From Microcoleus sp. CAWBG506 (GTDB lineage: Bacteria; Cyanobacteriota; Cyanobacteriia; Cyanobacteriales; Microcoleaceae): a stretch of 64,000 nt of DNA. Shown here one piece after another: positions 44,277-53,212 of this stretch. The notes under the pieces were generated by a model that was not told the DNA's origin, did not search any database, and saw only the letters and a list, made by a program, of their open reading frames with translations. Both the position numbers and the translations under genes were made by a program. The stretch's first letter is position 1, and each line of letters starts with the position of its first letter. The stretch spans positions 30,748-94,747 of the forward strand of contig JAHREW010000025.1 in the NCBI GenBank assembly GCA_020883125.1, given 5' to 3'.

Positions 44277-44373
44277 GATACTTTTATTTTAATATTGACT
44301 TTTGTTTCAACATAAATTAGATCGCTCTTGTGGTAAAGGTCGATCTATTTTTTGTGTATAAATTCACCCGTAA
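44277..44373. other. Short spacer
   Basis: No gene; AT-rich 3' flank of the TerC gene, ending at the MITE copy. Confidence 0.4.
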
Positions 44374-44520
44374 ATACCAATTTAATGTGAAGTTGCATAT
44401 ATTTCGATCCCCCTCGCATCCCCCTTCAGAAGGGGGACGAAAGAGAAGAATCTTGTCCCCCCTCCCACCAGGGGGGCTAGGGGGATCAGATTCAGGAGCA
44501 GCCTCATAAAAAATTGGTAT
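44374..44520. mobile_element. 147-bp MITE-like element, copy B
   Basis: Terminal inverted repeats ATACCAATTT and AAATTGGTAT with internal hairpins of the CCCCCTTC-GAAGGGGG kind. It is the reverse-oriented counterpart of 32503-32649, with the same length, ends and order of internal segments. The 136 bases that follow, up to the gene at 44657, hold its leader. Confidence 0.85.
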
Positions 44521-44656
44521 AAGGCGATCGCTAGAGCTCACAGCCAATGTTATTTCAAAGACATATTTAAATCACTCTATGTGTTACTCTCTAAAACAAC
44601 TTTGAGGATTCAGCCTTCTTGTCCGGCCTTGTATCTTTAAGATCGAGAAAAAACCT

Positions 44657-46909
44657 ATGTATCGATTCCAGATTATTGGACACACGCAAACTGGCGCATC
44701 CATCGGTATCGTCGGTTCTACTCCCGAATTAGGACTGTGGGATATCACCAAATGCCTACGCCTGAAAACCAGTGCCGATCGCTATCCTCTATGGTACACA
44801 GATATAGACATTCAGCCATCTCTGGATTTGGGCGATCGCCAAAAAATTGAATATAAGTACGTGTATATTGATGCCAATGGTATCGCAGAATGGGAAGGAT
44901 TTGGTTTTAACCGCTGGATACCGATCGACCCAGAGTACCCATCCAGCAAAATAATCGTAGACGATGGCGCATTTGGTTATTTCCAGCCTTATCCATTCGG
45001 ATACTATGAGGAACCAGTTGTCAAGATACCCTCAGACAAAAAGTCTGAAGGTTTAAAAATTGCAGTGATTGGTAGTTCCGTCGCCAAGGGTCATAAAGCC
45101 TGGATGTTGAAAGGTTGGGCTTCCCAGTTGGAACAATCTTTGCAGGAAAAATACGGACACCAACTAATCAATTTGTCAGAAACCGGGGCAAATGTCAGCA
45201 AAACGATCGCCCGTTTTCCCTCAGTCGTCGCCCCAGAACAACCAGATGTGGTGATTATTGCCCTGTCCCTGGGTAACGAAGGGCTCGCCCACTGTCGCCC
45301 CCACGAACGAAGGGGCGCGCAACGCAGGTTTGAAAGCGGCTTGCGACAGTTGGTGAAAATGACGCGGGCACTGGGATCACGGCCGATTCTGGGCGGGGTA
45401 TATCCCCACGGCAATTATAACTCTGAACACTACTGGCTGCTGCGAGATACTCACCAGCGGATGCTGAATTGGGGCGTTCCGGTCCTGGATTGGTTGGGAG
45501 TGTTGGATGATGGACAAGGAGGCTGGAAACAGGGGACATCCTTCGATCCTTCTCACCCAAACACGATCGGTCATAAGCTGATGTATGAGACGATCGATCT
45601 TAACTTGTTCGCGATCGACAAAGACGAATTGGTAAGAGAAAAACAATACTTTTCCCAACCGAAAACAGTTCCAGTTTACCTAGACAATGCGGGTTTTCAA
45701 GTCTCTGCTTGTCTGGAAGAACAGCGTTTGCGAATTGTCAATTCATCACCAAACAATTACACAATCGCTCCCTATTGGCAAGCAATCCAAACTGCACTGC
45801 AACGTAAAGCAGGATTGATACCGGGAATATACATTGCCAAAAATGTCAATTCAGGGACGCTTCCTTTCTTTGCAGTGCAGGAAAATGGGACGATCGAAAC
45901 TACAGTAGAAATTCCCCCTGGCGCTGATTTGGAATACACTTCCGCTTTCAATCTTTTTGCACCGAACAACTCACAGCTTTTGTTCTATGACGGGCATTTG
46001 GGGATTTTAAAATTAGACGATAGCCACCTTTGGATTATCAACGAATCAGACAAAGAATACAACATTCAACCGATGTGGAAGGAGGTTCGTCATGTACTGA
46101 AAGCCATGCCATCGGGTGTGTATGATGATCCGCTAAATCCCGACGCCCCTTTTCGCACCATGATGATTGGCGACGACGGGCTCGAAAGTCGGGTGAAAGC
46201 ACCGCCTAAGTCCGCTGTGTTGTTTCAATATAAATGTCAATTATCGGATATCAGCCGTGTGGCGATTTTGCCGCTGGGCGATCGGTGTGCGGTGCGGATG
46301 ATGCTGTATAAGATGGAGTACGATGGCCCGGCTTTTCCCTTCGATTTGACGCGCACTACCAATATTGGAGATGTTGCTGATGCGATCGAAAACGGTTTTT
46401 ATGATATGTGGAATCCGGCTTTTCTGCATTACAGTCCTGAAGCGGGCAGAATCTATCATAGCAAGTGGTCTGGTCTTTCTTTTGCCCATGAAGTTGAAGA
46501 TACAGACGATCCTGTTAATGATATGTCTCCGGTATTTGAACGGATGCGCGAGCGATATACGGCACGTTCTGGGCGGTTTTGGTATGCACTTAAAAATTGT
46601 GATAAGGTGCTGTTTGTTCGCACTGGTATTGCCGATCGCAATGGTGCGATCGATCTAATCCATAAACTTGAATATCAATGTCAAGGGAAACCTTTTCAAT
46701 TGCTGCTGCTTTCTCCCCAATCTTCCGATGAGTTTGCGGGTCTTGATAATGTGCTGCATTACAATGTGGAGTTTAATCCCGATCGAATGTATGACGATTT
46801 GGGACACTGGATGTACTGTACGGATGTGATGCGAGGGATTTTGGAGTCGATCGGGGTTTCTAGTAAAAACCTGTTTTGGTGTCCACCTAAGATACCGCAA
46901 AATAGATGA
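44657..46909 (+). CDS. CBM20 - SGNH hydrolase - DUF1796 multidomain protein
   Basis: 750 residues. 1-115: starch-binding CBM20-like domain (GSTPELGLWDITKCLRLKTS, IEYKYVYIDANGIAEWEGF). 133-320: SGNH/GDSL-like esterase with Ser141 in VIGSSVAKGHK, oxyanion block ALSLGNEGLAH, and D297/H300 in DPSHPNTIGHK. 345-525: two related beta-rich units (ACLEEQRLRIVNSSPNNYTI and GILKLDDSHLWIINESDKEY), evidently a duplication. About 530-750: DUF1796, a putative papain-like cysteine peptidase family (LPLGDRCAVRMMLYKMEYDG, AFPFDLTRTTNIGDV, DKVLFVRTG). No signal peptide. The combination suggests binding to glycogen or another alpha-glucan and removal of acyl or peptide groups, but this is inference. The stop is embedded in an STRR array. 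Confidence 0.75.
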   Translation: MYRFQIIGHTQTGASIGIVGSTPELGLWDITKCLRLKTSADRYPLWYTDIDIQPSLDLGDRQKIEYKYVYIDANGIAEWEGFGFNRWIPIDPEYPSSKIIVDDGAFGYFQPYPFGYYEEPVVKIPSDKKSEGLKIAVIGSSVAKGHKAWMLKGWASQLEQSLQEKYGHQLINLSETGANVSKTIARFPSVVAPEQPDVVIIALSLGNEGLAHCRPHERRGAQRRFESGLRQLVKMTRALGSRPILGGVYPHGNYNSEHYWLLRDTHQRMLNWGVPVLDWLGVLDDGQGGWKQGTSFDPSHPNTIGHKLMYETIDLNLFAIDKDELVREKQYFSQPKTVPVYLDNAGFQVSACLEEQRLRIVNSSPNNYTIAPYWQAIQTALQRKAGLIPGIYIAKNVNSGTLPFFAVQENGTIETTVEIPPGADLEYTSAFNLFAPNNSQLLFYDGHLGILKLDDSHLWIINESDKEYNIQPMWKEVRHVLKAMPSGVYDDPLNPDAPFRTMMIGDDGLESRVKAPPKSAVLFQYKCQLSDISRVAILPLGDRCAVRMMLYKMEYDGPAFPFDLTRTTNIGDVADAIENGFYDMWNPAFLHYSPEAGRIYHSKWSGLSFAHEVEDTDDPVNDMSPVFERMRERYTARSGRFWYALKNCDKVLFVRTGIADRNGAIDLIHKLEYQCQGKPFQLLLLSPQSSDEFAGLDNVLHYNVEFNPDRMYDDLGHWMYCTDVMRGILESIGVSSKNLFWCPPKIPQNR

Positions 46910-47102
46910 CTGTTGACTGTTGACTGTTGACTGTTGACCGTTGTGATATCAATTCCGGTAGCATCGAAATTATCAATATTACTCACAGCCAGGACACGGC
47001 AGTGCCGTGTCCCTACAATGTTATTCTGGGTAGGGACACGGCACTGCCTTGGACTCTATATCATTCCGGTACCGCCAACTACCAACCGTCAACTGTCAAC
47101 CG
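46907..47102. repeat. STRR array and GGACACGGCAGTGCC palindrome
   Basis: Four copies of TGACTGT begin at the stop codon of the preceding gene (46907-46938). 46991-47052 holds GACACGGCAGTGCCGTGTC, a near-perfect palindrome, with its inverted partner GGGACACGGCACTGCC. 47084-47107 returns to CAACTGTCAACCGTCAAC units. The same GGACACGGCAGTGCC element is at 58396-58460. Confidence 0.8.
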
Positions 47103-48587
47103 TCAACAAAATAATTGAATTATTGTCGGCTTAGTCACTTTTCCCATTGCATTTCGAGGTAATTCTTCAACTGTCAAAATTCGGGTTGGGACTTTATACA
47201 CAGCCAATTGCTCTTTTGCCCAACTCCTGAAAGATGTTAAGGTTAAACTACATTCCGATCGCAAAACTAGCGCAGCACAAACTCGCTCACCCCATTCTAC
47301 ATCCTCAACCCCAACCACTGCACATTCGTGAATCTCTGGATGCGATCGCAATACTTCCTCAATTTCTAAAGCTGAAACTTTATAGCCTCCGGTTTTGATG
47401 ATATCCACACTCATCCTTCCGAGTATGCGATAGTTGTCATTCTCAACTACTGCAAAATCTCCTGTACAAAACCAGCCAGCTTGGAAAGTTTTCGCTGTTG
47501 CTTGGGGGTTTTGCCAATATTCCAGAAATACTCCGGGACTTTTGACTTGAATTTCTCCTGGTGTTTCTGCTGTTACTAATTCTTCTTTTTCATTGACTAA
47601 TCGCACTTCCACGCCAGGTAGAGGTTTTCCTACATATCCCGATGCTCGTTTACCGTGTAAAGGGTTGGATAAGGCCATGCCAATTTCTGTCATCCCATAA
47701 CGTTCTAGCAGAAAATGACTGCTGATTTTTTGCCATTTTTCTAATACTTGAACTGGTAATGCTGCTGAACCTGAAACCATTAGGCGCATTTTTGCACAAC
47801 TTTTCGATCGGCTTTTTTGGGTTTCTTCCGTAGCGGTTTCCCAAGCAGCAATCAACTTTACATAAATCGTGGGTACTGCCATAAATAAGGTAAAGTTACC
47901 GTCACAAATTCGATTCCAAACTGTTTCAGCATCAAATTTGCTCAACATTTCGCACTCTGCGCCGGCCCATAAAGCACAGGTTAATACATTGACAATTCCG
48001 TGTATATGATGTAAGGGAAGTACGTGGAGAATGCGATCGCTCGATGTCCATTCCCAAGCGTCGATTAAGCTGGTTACTTGAGCTTGAATATTTTGATGAG
48101 TGGTTACTACTCCCTTTGGTTTTCCTGTTGTACCGCTGGTGTAGAGAATTAAGGCGCGTCTGGTGATATCTATTTCTGGAAGAGGACTAATCTGAGTTGG
48201 AAGGGTTTCTGAGGTGAGGATAAATCGTAGGTTGTGCGATCGGGCGATCGGGCGCAATAAAGCTTCAAAATTAGGATGAGCAACAATAATTGATGCTCCA
48301 GAATTGGTGATAACATACTCTAATTCTGGTCGCGGGTGGGACACGCATAGAGGTACGGCGATCGCACCTGCGCGCCAAATTCCCCACAGAGTAGCGACAT
48401 ACTCAAACCCAGACGGAATCAGAAAAGCAATTCGCTGTTCTTGTAAATCTGTCACATCCTGAAGCAATTTTGTTGCTATTTGGCTGGATGTGTGCAGTAA
48501 ATCTGCATAGGTATATTTTTGTTCGTTGGTGGCGATCGCAATTCGATCTTTGTGTTCTAGAACACGATTTATCAATGGGAGATTCAC
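47103..48587 (-). CDS. Malonyl-CoA synthetase-like acyl-CoA ligase (MatB/ACSF3 type)
   Basis: 494 residues from a GTG at 48587. Adenylate-forming enzyme: P-loop ILYTSGTTGKPKGVVTTHQN, LPLHHIHGIVNVL, SGSAALP, ERYGMTEIGMALSNPL, FCTGDFAVVEND and GRMSVDIIKTGGYKVSALEI, the last being a signature of malonyl-/methylmalonyl-CoA synthetases. The catalytic Lys is near the C-terminus in RNAMGKVTKP. It activates a short dicarboxylic acid to its CoA ester with ATP. Malonate is the likeliest substrate by family, not proven. Stand-alone gene. Confidence 0.85.
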   Translation of the reverse strand: MNLPLINRVLEHKDRIAIATNEQKYTYADLLHTSSQIATKLLQDVTDLQEQRIAFLIPSGFEYVATLWGIWRAGAIAVPLCVSHPRPELEYVITNSGASIIVAHPNFEALLRPIARSHNLRFILTSETLPTQISPLPEIDITRRALILYTSGTTGKPKGVVTTHQNIQAQVTSLIDAWEWTSSDRILHVLPLHHIHGIVNVLTCALWAGAECEMLSKFDAETVWNRICDGNFTLFMAVPTIYVKLIAAWETATEETQKSRSKSCAKMRLMVSGSAALPVQVLEKWQKISSHFLLERYGMTEIGMALSNPLHGKRASGYVGKPLPGVEVRLVNEKEELVTAETPGEIQVKSPGVFLEYWQNPQATAKTFQAGWFCTGDFAVVENDNYRILGRMSVDIIKTGGYKVSALEIEEVLRSHPEIHECAVVGVEDVEWGERVCAALVLRSECSLTLTSFRSWAKEQLAVYKVPTRILTVEELPRNAMGKVTKPTIIQLFC

Positions 48588-48860
48588 GTTTATTTACCAA
48601 TTTATGGTTGATTTAGTTATTTCTTATTGAACACCAAGTGTGTAAGTTCGATCGACTCAGATTTTACAATTTATAAGTATATCGGTATTTTAGGTGCGAT
48701 CGCTATCTATAGCAATCCTAAATCATTTGTGAATTTCTTGCTCCCTCCCCTGATTCAAGGGGAGGGTTGGGGTGGGGTAAAAAATTACGACTCCTGCAAG
48801 GATTGTTATAGGCGCAATCCAGCTAGGGCTTGCAATTTTTCACCCTACTCGCTACCGAGA
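48588..48860. repeat. Spacer with C/G palindrome
   Basis: Contains CTCCCTCCCCTGATTCAAGG, continuing as GGAGGG (48741-48766), a hairpin-forming dispersed repeat. No gene seen. Confidence 0.5.
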
Positions 48861-49565
48861 CTAGATTCTGTATTTCTTATTCTCAATATAATCATCAATA
48901 TTATTCAGCAGATAAGTTAGGTATTTAACCAATTTATCTTTGTCATCAACTAACTTGCTCCAAAGTATTTGACTCGAAGCATCACAAAACGAAACATTTC
49001 CATGTGCCAAATCGCATCGGATCTTAACGACAAAATTCAGAATGTCATCTATTTCTCTACTCGCAACTCCTAAATTTCCAAAGAAGCCATACATATCTAT
49101 GAGTTCTTTGATAGTTTTAGCATCCAAATTTCCCGATATGGGAATATTAGATGGATCTAACGAAACTATCTCATCATCCAAAACCGATTTAATTAATTCC
49201 TGAAGATTGTCAGCGACAGTATCCTTTTTGACATATGAGTCTCTGAAACTTTTACTTCTATCGTTCAGCAACCACAATCTCTTGATTTTGGGACTTAAAT
49301 CTTTATAAGTTAATTGCTCGACTAAAATAACATCATGAATGGCAGTTATACCATTTCTAATAGAAGATTCGACGAGATTGTATAATAGCAGATAACAATG
49401 AGACTGCAAGATTTTTTGAATCTCGCTATCAACAATATATTCACCTGATGGGAAGATGATTGATTTAGCAGACAATGCACCAATTTGTTCGATTTTATCT
49501 ACTAATTCAAAATATTTCAGGATTTCTGCCACTCGCCTGTTAAAGTCTCTGATAAACTCTTTCAT
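48861..49565 (-). CDS. HEPN-domain protein of the MAE_28990/MAE_18760 family
   Basis: 234 residues from the ATG at 49565 (MKEFIRDFNRRVAEIL); an in-frame TTG at 49574 is the alternative. Mostly helical. The HEPN RNase motif R-x4-H is present as KIRCDLAHGNVSF near the C-terminus. Members are predicted ribonuclease toxins and are typically encoded with a DUF262 partner, as here: the upstream gene (49650) is DUF262, with an 84-base gap. A role in abortive defence is predicted from these families. The sequence is AT-rich. Confidence 0.8.
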   Translation of the reverse strand: MKEFIRDFNRRVAEILKYFELVDKIEQIGALSAKSIIFPSGEYIVDSEIQKILQSHCYLLLYNLVESSIRNGITAIHDVILVEQLTYKDLSPKIKRLWLLNDRSKSFRDSYVKKDTVADNLQELIKSVLDDEIVSLDPSNIPISGNLDAKTIKELIDMYGFFGNLGVASREIDDILNFVVKIRCDLAHGNVSFCDASSQILWSKLVDDKDKLVKYLTYLLNNIDDYIENKKYRI

Positions 49566-49649
49566 AGGCTGCAACTTAAAACTTGGTTTTTAACATCATA
49601 TGTCTTCAGTTTAATGGAAAAATCTGTCGGTACGCAATTCAATATCTTA

Positions 49650-50159
49650 TCAAGAGTTGATGCGATAAAACACTTCATTTATTACTCTCTCATCAGCTTT
49701 GTCTGAGAAAACGATCGTTCGGAGTGAAGTATTTTTAAACTTTCTTTGGCGTGAGGGTGCGAGATCCTTAAAATAGGAACCATTTAGAGAATTTAATGTT
49801 TGAAGACTACTCAACTGGAACTGATTTGTGAGGAAAGCTGCCAGAGTCATCACCCTCTGAGCTCCATCAACAATCGCTATTTTTCCAGTTTCTTCAATTT
49901 CTGCGACAATCATGGCAGCAATAGGAACACCAAGAATAATTGATTCAATGAATAAAGATTGATGATTAATATCCCATCTCAATTTTTTTTGAAATTCAGG
50001 AATATAAATTTCACCGAGCCCGGCATCATCTTGTTCCAGGTATTTATCGACTATGAATTCGATGGTATATTCTGTGGTATGGTAGTCAATCTTTTGCCTT
50101 ATTTCGTCAATCTGCTCTTCGGCGATATTGATGATGTCTTGCCTAATTGCTTGAGACAT
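49650..50159 (-). CDS. Truncated DUF262 (GmrSD/ParB-like) protein
   Basis: 169 residues: IYIPEFQKKLRWDINHQSLF, IESIILGVPIAAM and the nucleotide-processing motif VDGAQRVMTLAAFL (DGxxR). Then it ends at FYRINS, just where the family normally continues with the RIN(S/T)G...LN(x)QE segment and a further 100 or more residues. After the TGA the next frame reads KILNCVPTDFSIK and stops near the start of the HEPN gene, so the C-terminal half has been lost by deletion or frameshift. DUF262 domains of defence nucleases hydrolyse NTPs and sense modified DNA; whether this short form works is doubtful. Confidence 0.8.
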   Translation of the reverse strand: MSQAIRQDIINIAEEQIDEIRQKIDYHTTEYTIEFIVDKYLEQDDAGLGEIYIPEFQKKLRWDINHQSLFIESIILGVPIAAMIVAEIEETGKIAIVDGAQRVMTLAAFLTNQFQLSSLQTLNSLNGSYFKDLAPSRQRKFKNTSLRTIVFSDKADERVINEVFYRINS

Positions 50160-50315
50160 AAGAACCTGCGTTTATATAACAAGGGTATACAAAGATACTC
50201 CAACTTTTGTTGGTATCTATATTATAGTACATTGCGAAGAGTTCTCCAGTTTGTGTAATCAGTTTTAGGGGTTGCTTGAAAAGCATCACTGGAGACAAAT
50301 GGGTATTGCTCGGCG
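50160..50315. other. Spacer
   Basis: No gene seen in 156 bases between the DUF262 gene and the small gene at 50316. Confidence 0.4.
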
Positions 50316-50531
50316 TTAGGCATGGTTTTGATTTTTAGCAGCTTGTAGCACTTTTAGCATTGTATCCGCTGCTTCAACCGCATCATAGGGCGACCAGACT
50401 GGATAAGCTCGATCGGGCTTAATTAGATCCGTTTCTTTTTGAGCTAGTTCGGAAATTAGAAGCTGCATAATGTATAACTGGTCTGCACGATTCAGCCCTC
50501 GCAACGTCGAGATTAGTTCTGATGAAACCAT
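50316..50531 (-). CDS. Small antitoxin-like protein of unknown family
   Basis: 71 residues (MVSSELISTLRGLNRADQLY ... YPVWSPYDAVEAADTMLKVL). This short helical pattern recurs in cyanobacterial genomes beside small toxin-like genes, and a role as antitoxin or accessory of the protein at 50611 is plausible. I cannot name the family. A second copy of its last codons is found at 50677-50718. Confidence 0.6.
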   Translation of the reverse strand: MVSSELISTLRGLNRADQLYIMQLLISELAQKETDLIKPDRAYPVWSPYDAVEAADTMLKVLQAAKNQNHA

Positions 50532-50610
50532 GTCAAGTATCTCAGTTAAGTCAGGTTTGTCTCTCTATTTTATTAGACTTATGGGAATTATCCGTGCTTT
50601 ATTTCTAATT

Positions 50611-50979
50611 TTACCGCAGAGGATTTTTGTTTTTCAATTGAGTATCGATCTGCATTAGGATGGTTTTGAGTTTGAGGCAGCTTGTAGCACTTTTAGCAGA
50701 GATTGCGATCGTATCTTGTACATCAAAAACTCCCGATCGACGGACATGACGAGAACCAATGCGAACAATCCAGATTTGAGCATCTGGATGACGGGCTTCG
50801 AGGCGATCGCAAGCAGCGATTTCACTGGCGTCAACTTCAAAAGCTGCTGTCTCAATGTCGATCGCCACAATCTTACCACGATCGCCTGTCTCGACTTGAG
50901 GGCGCACTTGAGATTCATAAATCTCATCGTCGGCTTTGGCAAATTCTTCTTTGCTGTAGCGGGGTTCGTGGACTATCAT
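50611..50979 (-). CDS. Conserved small protein, C-terminus altered by recombination
   Basis: 122 residues. The first 90 (EEFAKADDEIYESQVRPQ, GKIVAIDIETAAFEVDASE, HPDAQIWIVRIGSRHVRRSG) form a recurrent small cyanobacterial family of unknown function, possibly toxin-antitoxin related. The remaining 30 residues (from FDVQDTIAIS) do not fit. In another frame the same bases encode SLLKVLQAASNSKPS, the tail of the 50316-type protein, showing that a partner gene was fused on by deletion. Confidence 0.6.
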   Translation of the reverse strand: MIVHEPRYSKEEFAKADDEIYESQVRPQVETGDRGKIVAIDIETAAFEVDASEIAACDRLEARHPDAQIWIVRIGSRHVRRSGVFDVQDTIAISAKSATSCLKLKTILMQIDTQLKNKNPLR

Positions 50980-51059
50980 CGGTTTGACCTCGTTTCAAAG
51001 GTTGCTCTTTTATTTTAATCTGGGCGATCGCATTCAGCATTAGCATTTATACAACAGCA

Positions 51060-52961
51060 CTAACGTCTAAAAATTAAAGACCGATCGATCTGACAAATCT
51101 TTTTCTTGAGTTTACCATAATAACTGATGCCTTCAAAACTCAGGATCGAGACTTGAGGATCAAACTGCCAATTTGTAGCTAGCAGGTTAAGTAACTTTTG
51201 AGCCGCATCCTCACTTTCCGTCCAACCTCGTTTACGAACAATTCCTAGAACACAGAAGCGCTTTTCTGGAAAATAGGTCACAACTTTCTCTGCCAGATAA
51301 GCTTCTTTAACCTGCGGATAGTCAGCTAGCTGCTGCTTCAATTCATTTACCTCTGATGTTGTTAGAGTATGAGGTTTAAATGTATCGCGATCGAATACAT
51401 CAGATCTTTCCTGTTGAGCTTTCAGCAGAAGCTGATAATGTTGTTCTGCTCGATCGCGATATTTTTGTGCTTCTTCCGTTTGACCTTGTTGCGATAAGAA
51501 ACTGTAAACTAACTCGCAACCATCTATGACCCAATCTATCCTTTCCACTATGGCTTTTTCAATGCAAGTAATACCTGCCACATCAGCCTTTTGTAACAAA
51601 ATTCGCCCAATAGTGTAGTTTGCTTCTGCATGATCTGGCTGATTTTTTAACACATCCTGCAACAAGGGAAGCGCAGCTTCATCACGTTGCAATTCCAAGG
51701 TGTAGTAAACTTGTTGCCATACTTCTTGTTCGGCAAGTTTCTGGATTTGTGCTTTTTGCTCTAAAGCTTGTAATTTGTCAAGAGTTTGCTGTAGGTAGGC
51801 ATAGCGTTGTCGCCAAGGTGTCGCTGCTGCTTCTTTCCAATCCCGATCGAACTGAGTAGCGAACTGTTGTAAAGCTGTTCCCAGAAGATGTTCTGCTGCA
51901 CTGACTTGTATGGTTGCTGGCTGATATAGCTTTTCGGCCTTAGTAGTGGAATAACCGAGAGATTGTAGTCGATCGGTAAGGCAGGGATGGGTGTCTGCGT
52001 TATTGGTCTTTTCTGCAAGAGCCTGCTCTAACCACAGCTTGTTGTTGTCTTCAGCGATCGGACTATGCAATACTGTCAACATCAAGGAGTAAACATTGTC
52101 TGGTGGATCGACCTGATATTCCATCTGCTTATGGATATCTTTCCAGAAAAAATTTTCCAGAAAACGATATCTTAATTCTACGTTAATTAGAGCCTCAGCC
52201 GCAGTGTGCGATCCAGCGAGTTGGGCTGCACAGCGATCGGCTTCATACTCATTCATCCGCGCCAGAATAAAAGAGTAAGCATTAAAAGCAGGCCAATACC
52301 ACTCCAGAAAGCGATTAAACAAAGCCGTGGCTCCATGCTGTTCGCTTTGGTGTAATCTTTCATAAATCTGAATCCATGTTTTGCGGATTCGATAAATCCA
52401 TGCTGCAAAGCGGGAATGGTTGCCAGAGAGATGTCCTAACTCGTGTGCCAAAACTGCTTTGAGTTGTTCCAGAGACAAGGATTGCATCAAGGGAAGTCCC
52501 AAAAGTAAATAGTTTTCCTGCCAACCAAAGATACCCAATCGTGGAATTTGAACAACTGCTGCATTGAACTGTTGATTTAAAAGGATGTTATGGAATCGGG
52601 GAGCTTGAAGTTTAGTTGTCAATTCATCAACCAGAGCGAATAAGTAAGGGACTTGAGCGCGATTGAGTTTCAATCCTTGAGGAGGTGGGAAAGTTACCCA
52701 GAGCGATCGCACAATCACGCACACTATAACCAGCAAAAAAGCAGCGAATTTGATAGTGTTAGCACTGACACGATTACCAGAAAAGATAGTTAGAACTACT
52801 ACCCCAATTAGCGCCAATAGCCCAGCAAGTACCAGAAAGATATAGGCATATCCTAATGCAGCAAATAGGGCAACTCGCAGGCGGTAATTCCCAGGATTGC
52901 TCTTCGAGAACTTTTCTAGCTTTCCGACTAATGCATCAAACTGTCCCTGTGTGATTGCCAT
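51060..52961 (-). CDS. M48-family membrane metallopeptidase with TPR-like C-terminus
   Basis: 633 residues. Two membrane segments near residues 30-90, then the zinc site HELGH in AVLAHELGHLSGNHSRF with the third ligand Glu in ARMNEYEADRCAA. From about residue 400 the chain is helical and TPR-like (AEANYTIGRILLQKADVAGI), with a small C-terminal domain. Relatives of HtpX/Ste24 cleave misfolded membrane proteins; the TPR part may choose substrates. A stand-alone gene on the minus strand in the accessory region. Confidence 0.88.
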   Translation of the reverse strand: MAITQGQFDALVGKLEKFSKSNPGNYRLRVALFAALGYAYIFLVLAGLLALIGVVVLTIFSGNRVSANTIKFAAFLLVIVCVIVRSLWVTFPPPQGLKLNRAQVPYLFALVDELTTKLQAPRFHNILLNQQFNAAVVQIPRLGIFGWQENYLLLGLPLMQSLSLEQLKAVLAHELGHLSGNHSRFAAWIYRIRKTWIQIYERLHQSEQHGATALFNRFLEWYWPAFNAYSFILARMNEYEADRCAAQLAGSHTAAEALINVELRYRFLENFFWKDIHKQMEYQVDPPDNVYSLMLTVLHSPIAEDNNKLWLEQALAEKTNNADTHPCLTDRLQSLGYSTTKAEKLYQPATIQVSAAEHLLGTALQQFATQFDRDWKEAAATPWRQRYAYLQQTLDKLQALEQKAQIQKLAEQEVWQQVYYTLELQRDEAALPLLQDVLKNQPDHAEANYTIGRILLQKADVAGITCIEKAIVERIDWVIDGCELVYSFLSQQGQTEEAQKYRDRAEQHYQLLLKAQQERSDVFDRDTFKPHTLTTSEVNELKQQLADYPQVKEAYLAEKVVTYFPEKRFCVLGIVRKRGWTESEDAAQKLLNLLATNWQFDPQVSILSFEGISYYGKLKKKICQIDRSLIFRR

Positions 52962-53212
52962 AAGAATACGAATTCTTTAAGGATGTAATTAATTTACTGA
53001 ATAGCGCTGATGTCTGTCAAGCTCTTTTTACTTTTCAGACGATCGTAATTTTTCATGTCAAGCAATAGCTGACTATCATCTATATTTGACTTTATGTAAT
53101 GTTCTGACAAGTCTCCGTATTCCTACTTATTTTTAACATTTATCAAGATTTAGATGATCGAACAAGTCTCCGTATTCCTACTTATTTTTAACATTTATTA
53201 AGATTTAGATAG
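52962..53212. repeat. 55-bp tandem duplication in intergenic DNA
   Basis: Two adjacent copies of a 55-bp unit (53107-53161 and 53162-53212) start ACAAGTCTCCGTATTCCTAC and differ by a few bases. They directly precede the duplicated ABC-F promoter segment. The rest of the stretch shows no gene. Confidence 0.8.

Noticed and set aside
50655..50942. Alternative frame overlapping the gene at 50611
   Set aside because: Only its last 15 codons resemble anything (the tail of the 50316 gene); the rest is out-of-frame reading of the conserved 50611 protein.
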